Assembly: GCA_934102255.1 (NCBI GenBank)
Contig: CAKOSN010000028.1
Span: 1 to 24,705 of the forward strand
DNA from: an uncultured Bacilli bacterium
Lineage (GTDB): Bacteria > Bacillota_I > Bacilli_A > RF39 > UBA660
DNA: 24,705 nucleotides
Direction: 5' to 3'
Made by a program: the position numbers and the translations under genes
Notes under the pieces: model-generated
What the model was told of the DNA's origin: nothing
The model's database searches: none
The model's input: only the letters and a program-made list of their open reading frames with translations
In this document: piece by piece, positions 1 through 7,435 of the stretch
How positions within the stretch are numbered: the first letter of the stretch is position 1
Layout of the letters: each line of letters begins with the position of its first letter

Positions 1-106
1 TCTCATATAAAATTAAGTTTGTCCTAAGCTACTCAAATTGACTTTTTTACTTAGTTTTCAAAGATCATTTAACTTTTAATTTTACATTCGCTTTTTTGGC
101 TCATGT
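1..106 (-). other. rRNA operon leader with boxA-like element, leading into 16S rRNA off the left edge
   Basis: Read on the minus strand, 67-50 gives TGATCTTTGAAAACTAAG. This matches the conserved TCTTTGAAAACT element in leaders and spacers of Firmicutes rRNA operons, where a NusB/NusE boxA antitermination site lies. The last bases before the edge read TTTTATATGAGA, the usual sequence just ahead of the 16S start (GTTTGATCCTGG). The 16S gene itself is not in the window, so its presence is inferred. A consensus promoter sits immediately upstream at 113-140. Confidence 0.72.
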
Positions 107-112
107 ACTAAT

Positions 113-140
113 AGTATAACAGATTTTTAGGAAAATGCAA
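113..140 (-). promoter_or_regulatory. Promoter of the rRNA operon
   Basis: The -35 box TTGCAT (135-140) and the -10 box TATACT (113-118) are 16 bp apart on the minus strand. A TG one base upstream of the -10 makes it an extended -10. The promoter points left into the boxA-like leader. Its strength and position fit an rRNA promoter. Confidence 0.75.
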
Positions 141-214
141 TCTTTTTTTCACATTTTTTTAAATAATCTTTAATACTTTTAACTGTTCAAGTTGTTTTCT
201 TTCGCAGTTCTTTT

Positions 215-436
215 TCAGTATATACCAATGCCAAATAAAAAGCAAGTAAAAATTAAACTTTTTTGAAAATTTTTGAAATTGTCAGGATTTTCAGGCAATT
301 TATCAGCTTTTTCTATGGTAATTAGGCTATTTTTACCACTTAATGAATCCTTTTTAAACTTTATATCAAAATAAAAAGAATCATTACTCTTATCAAAAAA
401 TTTAATTTTTCTTAAGCTTTGATATTTTTTGTTCAT
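215..436 (-). CDS. Small hypothetical protein (73 aa)
   Basis: I do not recognise this protein. It begins with a basic stretch (MNKKYQSLRKIKFF), has a charged middle rich in Lys, Asp and Ser, and ends in a short hydrophobic segment (about residues 61-73) that could be a tail anchor. It stops at TGA, about 75 bp upstream of the rRNA promoter -35 box. A TATAAT lies about 20 bp before the ATG, but no clear -35 or Shine-Dalgarno sequence is visible. The protein-like composition favours a real gene, while the weak start signals and short length leave it uncertain. Confidence 0.33.
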   Translation of the reverse strand: MNKKYQSLRKIKFFDKSNDSFYFDIKFKKDSLSGKNSLITIEKADKLPENPDNFKNFQKSLIFTCFLFGIGIY

Positions 437-628
437 GAATATCTTAATTTTATTATAGAGTTAAATAATTTTAGCAACCTATCATGTTTTCAAAATCACT
501 GCTCATTTTATATTTTGGAACTTTTAACAATTATTCTTTCAAATCAAAGATATGTCCATTAGCTGATAGAATATTTTTTTATTAATCACTAATATGTATT
601 TAATTATCTCTGTATAATTTATATGTAA

Positions 629-676
629 AATAAATAAAAGAGCAGAAGCATTAACTACAAATTTCACTTCTACTCT
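629..676 (-). terminator. Terminator after the ntdP-like gene
   Basis: 639-648 pairs with 667-676 (AGAGCAGAAG with CTTCTACTCT), a 10-bp stem with one mismatch and an 18-nt loop. On the minus strand it is followed by TTTTATTTATTTT. It lies just after the stop of the gene ending at 689. The rest of 437-638 is A+T-rich and shows no other gene. Confidence 0.6.
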
Positions 677-688
677 ATTAAGGTAAAA

Positions 689-1252
689 TTAATTTTCTTT
701 TTTAGCCATTTTTTGGTCATTTAATATCTTAGCATATTTATTATAAAATTCATTTATAACATTTGGCGCAAAAGGACCACGATTTTGTTTTTTTAAAAAT
801 ATTAAATAATGTAACTCCTTTTTTAAAATGTCATCAATTTCATTACTATAATTCATTATTTTTTTATGATAATTATATTCATTACAATCCAAAATACGGT
901 ATCCACCGTCAGGAAATACGCGTAAATCTAAATCATAATCAATATACTTTATAATTTTGTTATCAATTAAATAAGGACTAGCAATATTGCAATAATAAAA
1001 TAATCCATAAGGCTTAAGCTGACCAATAACATTAAACCAGCGTTTTTTATAGAAAAATAAAATTGCTGGCTCATTAGTTCGATGACTATGTCCATCATTT
1101 TCTGTAACAACAGTGCAATTATTACCGCAAACCAGTTTTTCATCATCTTCAAAAAGAACAGTCGCTTCATCCCAAGTACGGTGTAATGTTCCATCATGTT
1201 TATAACAATGGATAGTTAATCTTTCGCCTACCTTCAATTCACTTTTATTCAT
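689..1252 (-). CDS. ntdP: Nucleoside tri-/diphosphate phosphatase, DUF402 family (YgaC-like)
   Basis: Members of this DUF402 family hydrolyse nucleoside tri- and diphosphates in the cytoplasm. From memory, the 187-residue protein follows Bacillus YgaC closely: YKHDGTLHRTWDE near the N-terminus, NEPAILFF-KKRWFNVIG in the middle, YYCNIASP, the acidic DYDLDLRVFPDGGYRILD segment that fits the metal-binding region, and the C-terminal RGPFAP motif. Length is close to the family's usual 170-180. The frame can be extended to a TTG at 1285, but that codon overlaps a TATAAT -10 box, and the ATG at 1250-1252 sits behind GAAAGAGAAA, so I chose the ATG. The gene stands alone, with its own promoter and terminator. 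Confidence 0.88.
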   Translation of the reverse strand: MNKSELKVGERLTIHCYKHDGTLHRTWDEATVLFEDDEKLVCGNNCTVVTENDGHSHRTNEPAILFFYKKRWFNVIGQLKPYGLFYYCNIASPYLIDNKIIKYIDYDLDLRVFPDGGYRILDCNEYNYHKKIMNYSNEIDDILKKELHYLIFLKKQNRGPFAPNVINEFYNKYAKILNDQKMAKKEN

Positions 1253-1273
1253 AAAATTTTCTCTTTCATATTT

Positions 1274-1302
1274 ATTATAGCGCAATAATAAATTATTTTT
1301 AA
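1274..1302 (-). promoter_or_regulatory. Probable promoter of the ntdP-like gene
   Basis: A perfect -10 TATAAT (1274-1279) lies 21 bp upstream of the chosen ATG. The -35 position, 17 bp further up, holds the weak TTAAAA (1297-1302). Confidence 0.5.
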
Positions 1303-1418
1303 GTAAAACATCATTTTATTTCATGGTTTACACTATTTTGCCAAACAAATTTTTAACTATTAATAATTGTTAACGTAAATTACGGTTATGGATTATTTTA
1401 ATTTAAAATCACTTTACT

Positions 1419-1448
1419 AAAAAATGTAGGCACTCTTTTATGTCTACA
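1419..1448 (-). terminator. Terminator downstream of the S41 protease gene
   Basis: 1425-1432 (TGTAGGCA) pairs with 1441-1448 (TGTCTACA), an 8-bp stem with one G-U pair and an 8-nt loop. On the minus strand a run of six T follows. It lies 155 bp after the stop of the protease gene, so the transcript has a long, A+U-rich 3' tail in which I see no convincing gene. Confidence 0.65.
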
Positions 1449-1603
1449 CTTATCTTATTATTTAATTATTTATTGGTTGTATATGTTGTTCTTTGTCTAC
1501 CAATTACTTTTTCTTTATTAAATGTTTCATTGATTGTTTTATCGAATGTTATTATTGTTTTTTTATTGCTTTAAAACTAAGTCGTTAATACTTTACAATA
1601 TCA

Positions 1604-3325
1604 CTAGTTAGCAGTTTCGCCATTTTGATTATTATTTTCTATTTCTCCATTATCAGCATTACTATTAGTTTCATCATATTCTGGAAGTCCTAAAAGACTT
1701 CTTGCTTTAGCAAGCTGCGTATCGGTATAACCAATAATATTTTCCTCGTCATCGTATTGATATTCAATTTCAACGCCGTAATCAGGACTTATTCCGTATT
1801 CATCAATACATTCATTATTAGGAGTTAGCCATCTTGATGTTGTATATTTTACTAGAGAACCATCACTTAATTTTTTAGTTTGTTGAACTTTGCCTTTACC
1901 ATAAGTAGTAGTTCCTACTGTAGTAGCGCCATATGAGTCTTTTAAAGCTGAGGCAAGAATTTCACTGGCTGAGGCTGTTCCGCCATTTACTAGGACTACT
2001 ATAGGGTAACTTCTATGAGTCTGGGTTTCATCATAATAGAATTTAGTTTTACTTGTTTTACCATTACCTTCTAAGCCGTAAATAGCTTTGCCTTTTTCTA
2101 AGAAAAGACTAGCAGTGTCTTTGGCTGCTGTTAAAAGACCGCCACCGTTATTTCGTAAGTCTATGATTAATGATTCAATTCCAGAACTTTCTAAGTCATT
2201 AAGAGCACTTTCTACTTGGGAAGCTAAGGTATCACTAAAGGACGAAATCAAAAGATAGCCGACTTTTTTATCATTGCCTTCTAAAACTTTATAATCGACA
2301 ACGGGAGTTGCTAGTGATTTTATTTCTACTTCAACTTCTAAAGTATCTTCTCCTCTTAAAACTGTTAAATTTGCTTTTTGATTAGCACTTTCTTTGATTA
2401 ATTTAGCAATATTATCACTAGTCATCTCACTAATATCTTGACCATTAATATTAGTTATTTTATCACCTTTTTGTAAGCCAGCTTCAGCGGCTGGAGTATT
2501 AGGATAAACTTTTTCTATAAGACCAGTTTCAGTACGACTAATTCCAATACCAATACCTTCATATTTTCCATTTAAAGATTCATTTAGATTTTCAGCATCG
2601 TCTTTATCCAAGTATGATGTATAATTATCACCAGCACTACTCATAAGACCAGAGATTGCGCCTTCGATAGCGGCTTTTTTATCAACTGACTGATAATAAC
2701 TATCATTTAATGTAGCATAGACATCTAAAAATTCTTGAATATTTTCATCTTTTAATAAAGTATTATAAGAAGTTCCATTTTTAGTACTATATTTATGATT
2801 TACAATAGTTCCACTAGCGATAGTACAAATGATTCCTGTTAATAAAACCATTATAAGTGTTTCTTGTAAGCTAAAGGTTGGTCTTTCTTTATATAAGACA
2901 TTGTCATCTTTTTTATTGGCATTTGAGGCCTTTTTCTCGTTAGAAGAAGTACTATCGGCATCAATTCCTAAATTCAAAGTATTAGTAGCAGATATTTTAT
3001 CTTTCAAGTTGACATCGATATGTTTAGAGCTAGTTAAATCACTTGTATCTTTATCGTTATCAGAACTTTTTAACTCGTCTTTCTTATTATCAATACGATT
3101 ATCAACATCATTACTTATATTATCATGTTCTTGATTTAAAGAAAAATCTTCTAAATTTATGTCCTTTCTGGCATTTTCATTAAATTCACCGGGTTTATCA
3201 GCTTTAATTTCGTCATTACTATCCATATTAATTTCACTTTGTTTATTTGTATCTACATTAGTTTTATCTATAGTCTCAATACTATTATCATTTTCGTTCA
3301 TATTATTTTCACTTATTCTATCCAT
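1604..3325 (-). CDS. S41 family C-terminal processing protease with PDZ domain (CtpA/CtpB type)
   Basis: This is a membrane-anchored serine protease that would clip proteins from the C-terminal side outside the membrane. Residues 1-150 are polar, Asp/Asn/Ser/Lys-rich and look disordered. Residues 151-172 form one membrane helix. A PDZ domain follows (about 250-335, with the GIGIGI loop and GLQKGDKITNINGQ). The S41 core runs to about 520. The catalytic pair is visible by alignment with E. coli Prc: Ser452 in TASASEI and Lys477 in YGKGKV, 25 residues apart as in Prc S430/K455. RNNGGGLL is also typical. The last 40 residues are again Asn/Glu-rich. At 573 aa it is longer than usual CtpA (about 400-480), because of the N-terminal tail. 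No strong Shine-Dalgarno sequence is seen; a TGAT 6 bp before the ATG may serve. No partner substrate gene is adjacent. Confidence 0.9.
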   Translation of the reverse strand: MDRISENNMNENDNSIETIDKTNVDTNKQSEINMDSNDEIKADKPGEFNENARKDINLEDFSLNQEHDNISNDVDNRIDNKKDELKSSDNDKDTSDLTSSKHIDVNLKDKISATNTLNLGIDADSTSSNEKKASNANKKDDNVLYKERPTFSLQETLIMVLLTGIICTIASGTIVNHKYSTKNGTSYNTLLKDENIQEFLDVYATLNDSYYQSVDKKAAIEGAISGLMSSAGDNYTSYLDKDDAENLNESLNGKYEGIGIGISRTETGLIEKVYPNTPAAEAGLQKGDKITNINGQDISEMTSDNIAKLIKESANQKANLTVLRGEDTLEVEVEIKSLATPVVDYKVLEGNDKKVGYLLISSFSDTLASQVESALNDLESSGIESLIIDLRNNGGGLLTAAKDTASLFLEKGKAIYGLEGNGKTSKTKFYYDETQTHRSYPIVVLVNGGTASASEILASALKDSYGATTVGTTTYGKGKVQQTKKLSDGSLVKYTTSRWLTPNNECIDEYGISPDYGVEIEYQYDDEENIIGYTDTQLAKARSLLGLPEYDETNSNADNGEIENNNQNGETAN

Positions 3326-3531
3326 ATATTATCACTACTACATCTTAGCATAATTTTATTTTTTAGAAAAGATAAATCAAAAGAATTTTTTTAACAGAAA
3401 ATCTAATTTTATAATAAATATTTTTTTATTAACTACTAATTTTTTATATTTTAAAATATTTTAATAATTGTCTTTAAACTATACTAATTATCTTCAAAAC
3501 ATCTTCACTCTATAAAAAAGTTTTTCAAAAC

Positions 3532-3564
3532 AAAAAAGATACTGAACATTAATCAGTAATCTTT
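3532..3564 (-). terminator. Terminator overlapping the end of the 167-aa gene
   Basis: 3535-3545 (AAAGATACTGA) pairs with 3553-3564 (TCAGT, one bulged A, ATCTTT). On the minus strand the stem is followed by TTTTTTG. The loop holds the TAA stop codon of the gene ending at 3549, so the last codons form one arm of the hairpin. Confidence 0.75.
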
Positions 3565-4052
3565 AGTTCTTTTTTAATAGCTTCAACAGATTCATAAGCA
3601 TTAGTAATTTTGTTATTTTTTACCTTTATAAGAGTAATCTTACCAAAACGAAGGTTGCTTAAATTACTAGCGGTAGGATTAGTTTTATCATCTGTTGCTA
3701 CATATTTACTATTTAATGGATTATTTAAATCAACTGTATATGTAGCTTTAACATTTTTACCACTACTATAAGTAGTTAAAAGTCTAGCATAACTACTAGC
3801 ATCTTCACTAGTACTATCGTAGATTAGAACATAGTATTCATCAGTACTCTTATTTAACATAGTACCAACAATAGCCTTAGTTGGGTCTATATAAGTTGTA
3901 TTATCACTCGTACTACTGTTATCAGAGCTACTTTCATCCTTATTAACTACTTTAGTTGTAAATAAATATATTGCTCCAGCTATTACAACAACTATAAGTA
4001 AAATTATTATAAATTGTTTAACTGTCTTAGTTTCTGTATTATCTAAATTCAT
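3549..4052 (-). CDS. Hypothetical membrane-anchored protein (167 aa)
   Basis: I do not recognise the family. After a short charged start there is one membrane helix (about residues 12-33, VKQFIIILLIVVVIAGAIYLF). A Ser/Asp/Asn linker (about 40-55) and an extracytoplasmic domain of about 110 residues follow. The segment IVGTMLNKSTDEYYVLIYDS followed by a helix and strands loosely resembles a thioredoxin-like fold, but there is no CxxC and no cysteine at all, so this is only a guess. The frame can start at a GTG (4061). I chose the ATG at 4050-4052, with GTGAT 4 bp upstream, which can pair with the 16S tail. A TTGACA (4092-4097) lies upstream but its -10 is weak. The gene is monocistronic, ended by its own terminator. 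Confidence 0.7.
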   Translation of the reverse strand: MNLDNTETKTVKQFIIILLIVVVIAGAIYLFTTKVVNKDESSSDNSSTSDNTTYIDPTKAIVGTMLNKSTDEYYVLIYDSTSEDASSYARLLTTYSSGKNVKATYTVDLNNPLNSKYVATDDKTNPTASNLSNLRFGKITLIKVKNNKITNAYESVEAIKKELKITD

Positions 4053-4061
4053 TTTTATCAC

Positions 4062-4481
4062 GCTTAATTAATCTTAAGAATATCATATACTTGTCAAAAC
4101 AAAGAGATAATATTCTTTGTGTTATAGTTATATTCCTTATATGTGGCCATATTATTGTTTATACTACATTTAAAGCAGGAATACTTCCTATACTGATTAA
4201 TTCCTTTCTATTTACACCTAATATCATTATAAACGAAAATTAGGTGATTTCAATACTTATTTACCTTATTTATAGGTCAAAATGGTGAAAATAATGTGAT
4301 TTTTTATTTATTTTTTGGTTTTTACGGCTATATTAGAAGAAAAACATTGTTTTTGTATCTTTTTATTTTATCTTAGTATCCTTTATTTTATTTTGTTTTT
4401 GTATCCCTTTATTTTATTTAAAAGCTAATCGATATCTAGTCATTTATCTTGTTAATTATGACTATTTATACTTAATTATTT
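4062..4481. other. Intergenic region of about 500 bp with inverted and tandem repeats
   Basis: No gene is visible between the 167-aa protein and the lipoprotein. The stretch holds a 7-bp inverted repeat ACAAAGA/TCTTTGT (4099-4120) just upstream of a TTGACA box, an 8-bp inverted repeat CACCTAAT/ATTAGGTG (4215-4246) and a three-copy T-rich repeat (4351-4420). The lipoprotein terminator occupies its right end. Confidence 0.5.
4351..4420. repeat. Three imperfect tandem copies of a T-rich 22-24 bp unit
   Basis: The units begin at about 4351, 4374 and 4396 and share GTATC followed by CTTTATTTTATTT with small changes. In such A+T-rich DNA part of the likeness may be chance, but the GTATC anchor recurs at regular spacing. 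No gene overlaps it. Confidence 0.5.
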
Positions 4482-4536
4482 AATAAAAAAAATCCTACCA
4501 CCTATTATGACCTATATATAATAGAGATAAGATTTT
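4482..4536 (-). terminator. Terminator after the LolA-like lipoprotein gene
   Basis: 4489-4499 (AAAATCCTACC) pairs with 4526-4536 (GATAAGATTTT), 11 bp including two G-U pairs. On the minus strand it is followed by a T run. It lies 24 bp after the stop codon of the gene ending at 4560. Confidence 0.7.
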
Positions 4537-4559
4537 AATTATACATTTTTAATTTCTAA

Positions 4560-5552
4560 TTATTTACCAGTAACGATTGTATTAGAAATGGAATTAGCAA
4601 CACTTAATAATTCTTCACTAGTAAGGCTAGCTCCGGCTAAATAATAGTCTACGTTGTTACTTGTCCAATAAATGGCATTACCACTTAAAGCGCCGATAGT
4701 TCCATTCATCATTAGAGGTTCACCATAAATAGGTATTACTTCTAATTCATTTCTCATATTACTAGCTTCTTCAACTAAAACGAAGTCTTTAGCGCCACCA
4801 AATGTTAATATAGCACGGTTACCATTATCAGTATTTATAGTTTCTTTAGCAGTCAAATAAGTATCTTTAGGAATATAAAGAGGATACAAGATGTCATTAA
4901 AGCTTGAAGTTTCACTTGATTCAGCTGCAGTATTACCGTCGACTACTTTAGATAAATCAAAATAATCATCATCTAAGGCAGCTTTATAATCAATAGAATT
5001 GATATTAAATATTATACATTTAGTATCACTAGTATCATAAACCTCAATCTTTTTTAAATTCATCTCTTTATCAAAGTAAAGTTTTTGGTAACTTAATTTA
5101 TTGTTATTAGGATAGTTAACATTGCTAGTAAAAACATAATAATCATTTTCTTCAGTATATTTTTTATCTTCTGTTCCTACTAAATCATTTAAGACTGATG
5201 ATAAAATGTAGGTTTGACTACTGTTATCTGGCCAACTACTTTGGAATTTAAAACTTTTATTTAGGCTTGGGGTTACTACGTAAACTCCGTCTTTATTTTT
5301 TAAGATTATTTGTTCATGTCCACTCGTTTGATTAGTTAATACTACTTTATAATAATCTCCTTTTTTATAGGATACTGCAATATCATAATCAAATTTGTCA
5401 TCGGCATTAATTATCTCTAAAGTACCAGCCATACTATAAGATTTACTACTATTAACATTATCTTTAAATTCTTTAATAACTTTCTTCTCCATATTAGTAC
5501 TACAGCCCGCAAAGAGGAACAAACACATTAAAAGGGCAATTATTTTCTTCAT
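4560..5552 (-). CDS. LolA-like lipoprotein with DUF4367-like C-terminal domain (YdcC/GerS-related)
   Basis: This is a secreted lipoprotein of 330 aa. Residues 1-16 form a signal peptide ending in LFAGC, so Cys17 should be lipidated and anchor the protein on the outer face of the membrane. Residues about 20-205 have the alternating-strand pattern of LolA-like sorting/carrier domains (YSMAGTLEII, YYKVVLTN, KLYFDKEMNLKKIEVYD). Residues about 225-328 resemble DUF4367, ending in the typical GNAIYWTSNNVDYYLAG followed by a Leu-rich helix. In spore formers, relatives such as YdcC and GerS bear on the cortex or germination, but nothing else in the window speaks of sporulation, so the role is open. 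Shine-Dalgarno GGAG lies 11 bp before the ATG, and a TATAAT is at 5579-5584. It is divergent from the DUF378 gene and has its own terminator. Confidence 0.78.
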   Translation of the reverse strand: MKKIIALLMCLFLFAGCSTNMEKKVIKEFKDNVNSSKSYSMAGTLEIINADDKFDYDIAVSYKKGDYYKVVLTNQTSGHEQIILKNKDGVYVVTPSLNKSFKFQSSWPDNSSQTYILSSVLNDLVGTEDKKYTEENDYYVFTSNVNYPNNNKLSYQKLYFDKEMNLKKIEVYDTSDTKCIIFNINSIDYKAALDDDYFDLSKVVDGNTAAESSETSSFNDILYPLYIPKDTYLTAKETINTDNGNRAILTFGGAKDFVLVEEASNMRNELEVIPIYGEPLMMNGTIGALSGNAIYWTSNNVDYYLAGASLTSEELLSVANSISNTIVTGK

Positions 5553-5644
5553 ATAATTTATAACTCCTTTTCTAATAAATTATATTAGTATTTATGAATA
5601 ATATGAAAAATTTTAGACATACTACAAAAAGAAAGGAATAAGTA

Positions 5645-5860
5645 ATGAAAACAATTCAAAAGATATGCCTAGTTTTTACAATAATTGGGGCAGTTAACTG
5701 GGGTTTAATTGGCTTATTTGATTTTAATTTAGTATCTACTTTATTTAAAGGTAGCACTGCTCTCCAAAATATTATTTATGTAATTGTTGGAGTCTGTGGT
5801 TTAATAAATATTGGTATTTTATTTGCTGATATTGATTATATCGGTGAAAGAAAAGATTAA
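5645..5860 (+). CDS. DUF378 family small membrane protein (YuzA-like)
   Basis: A 71-residue protein with two membrane helices (about residues 7-26 and 40-62). The motif INW-like GAVNWGLIGLF in the first helix and VGVCGLINIGIL in the second are the family signature. Family members are common in Firmicutes and their function is unknown. An AAAGGAA Shine-Dalgarno sequence stands 7 bp before the ATG. It is the only plus-strand gene in the window, divergent from the lipoprotein gene and convergent with cdaR. The shared hairpin at 5893-5946 separates it from cdaR. Confidence 0.88.
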   Translation: MKTIQKICLVFTIIGAVNWGLIGLFDFNLVSTLFKGSTALQNIIYVIVGVCGLINIGILFADIDYIGERKD

Positions 5861-5890
5861 ATTAAAGTTTCAAGTGCTGTTATTAAAATT

Positions 5891-5955
5891 AAAAAAATCC
5901 TCGTTCTAGAGAATATTCTTTAGAAAAAGGATTTTTATTTTGGATAAATATTTTT
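5891..5955. terminator. Bidirectional terminator between DUF378 gene and cdaR
   Basis: 5893-5901 (AAAAATCCT) pairs with 5938-5946 (AGGATTTTT), with an inner helix TTCTA/TAGAA and the palindrome AGAATATTCT inside. T runs follow on both strands, so it can end DUF378 transcripts rightward and cdaA-cdaR transcripts leftward. Confidence 0.8.
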
Positions 5956-6031
5956 TATAACTAATCTTTTAAAATTATACTTATTACTATCTATAATTTC
6001 TTAAGTGCAATAATTATTAATATAAGCTTAA

Positions 6032-7435
6032 TTAGTTACTCTTTTTATTTTCGTTAGTAAGTGATACTTCGATTTCACTTTCAACTATAAATTTAACCAT
6101 AGACGCATTGGAAGTATTTCCAGTGATATAAACAGGAACTTTATAATTACCAGCGGCATAACCGGTTAAATCAATATAAGCTGAGATGCTAGAGTTATCA
6201 ATCGAATTAATAATATTTTCAACACCGATAACTTGAACATTAATAGAAGCATTACCGATAGCGTTGGCAACTAAACCGCTTGGAGTATTACGAACACTGA
6301 TTTGAACATTTTCTAAGGTCTTTTGTTTAGCTTCGCCAAAGTTTACAACGATACTAGCACTAGTAGTTGGCATGTAACGAACTCCCGTTGGCTTAGAAAT
6401 AGTAACATTATAAGTCTTAGAAGCATTATTGCCTTGGTCAGTTAAATCAATAGTTACGGGAACACAATCGATTGATTCTAAAGCTGATTGTTCACCATAA
6501 ATAGTAATGTTATAATCACTCTTACCATTAATAGTAATTGAACTTATAGCTTTACCTGCAACTAAATCACCTGTTGTTAATAATTGAATAGGTACGCTCT
6601 TACTATAAGATGTAAATGTTATAGTAGCACTGATTGATGAAGGGACAATTTCCACATTTTTAAGAATATTACCAGTTTCATCATAAGCAACGATAGGAAC
6701 ATTTTCTAAAGTATAAGTACCTTTTGCAGTAAATTCTTTATTATTTAAATCAATTAAAGCTTTAACAGTAGCAATTTTATCTAAGGTATCTTGACTACCT
6801 TTTACTACTACTTCACTCTTATTTAATTCAATGTTAGATACACTTAATTCTGGGTAAGTTTCATTTAATTTATCTTGATTAATTACATCATAAGTTATAC
6901 TTTTTAAGCTTGAAACTTTCTTCTTAATAGTTACATAGATATAGTTAGGGTCTAATTTATAATTCAAGGTATTAATTGTTTGATTATAAGTTAGTCTAAC
7001 ACGATAAGGTTCATCTCTTGGGGTATAATCAGTAAGGTCTAATACTACTTCATTTTGACCTAATTGTTTAGCTAAATAAAGGTCGCTTTTACGCCCAATT
7101 AATGTTATATCGGCAGTTTCTGGTAAGTCTTCAATAACATAAGCTTCAGTATTATATTCAACTTTAATAGGTTGATTAGTAATGATTTCGGCCTCAGTTT
7201 CTACTAAGTTTATTACTTTACTATCAATTAGAACAAAGACAATTATAGCAAGTCCTAAAGAAATATAAAGAAGCATGTTTGGTCTATTAAGTAGTTTTTC
7301 TATTTTAAAATTATTTTTATTTATTTTTTTATCTATAGTATAAATAACTTTACTAATTGGGGTTATGATATATTTATCTAATAAGCTATAAAGAAATTTA
7401 AAGAATGCTGCGATTAATTTAAATAGTTTACTCAT
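6032..7435 (-). CDS. cdaR: YbbR-domain protein, c-di-AMP cyclase regulator CdaR
   Basis: CdaR sits in the membrane with its YbbR repeats outside and modulates the diadenylate cyclase CdaA. The protein has an amphipathic N-terminal region, one membrane helix (about residues 54-72), then about four YbbR-type repeats of roughly 80-90 residues. These are seen as recurring blocks such as LPETADITLIGRKSDL, NIELNKSEVVVKGSQDTL and YNITIYGEQSALESI, each followed by a short I-D-L-T/N strand. Length (467 aa) fits the family. The start codon overlaps the end of cdaA by 8 bp (ATGAGTAA), so the two are translationally coupled. The usual third gene, glmM, is not downstream: a bidirectional terminator and the convergent DUF378 gene follow. 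Confidence 0.92.
   Translation of the reverse strand: MSKLFKLIAAFFKFLYSLLDKYIITPISKVIYTIDKKINKNNFKIEKLLNRPNMLLYISLGLAIIVFVLIDSKVINLVETEAEIITNQPIKVEYNTEAYVIEDLPETADITLIGRKSDLYLAKQLGQNEVVLDLTDYTPRDEPYRVRLTYNQTINTLNYKLDPNYIYVTIKKKVSSLKSITYDVINQDKLNETYPELSVSNIELNKSEVVVKGSQDTLDKIATVKALIDLNNKEFTAKGTYTLENVPIVAYDETGNILKNVEIVPSSISATITFTSYSKSVPIQLLTTGDLVAGKAISSITINGKSDYNITIYGEQSALESIDCVPVTIDLTDQGNNASKTYNVTISKPTGVRYMPTTSASIVVNFGEAKQKTLENVQISVRNTPSGLVANAIGNASINVQVIGVENIINSIDNSSISAYIDLTGYAAGNYKVPVYITGNTSNASMVKFIVESEIEVSLTNENKKSN

Noticed and set aside
763..954. Plus-strand 63-aa frame opposite the ntdP-like gene
   Set aside because: It is a shadow of a well-supported minus-strand gene and has no Shine-Dalgarno sequence or known motif.
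1449..1603. A frame of about 30 codons on the minus strand downstream of the S41 protease (reads like KTINETFNKEKVIGRQRTTY, ends before 1449)
   Set aside because: It has no ATG, GTG or TTG in a sensible place and no Shine-Dalgarno sequence. It may be a gene remnant, but base composition alone can give such a frame.
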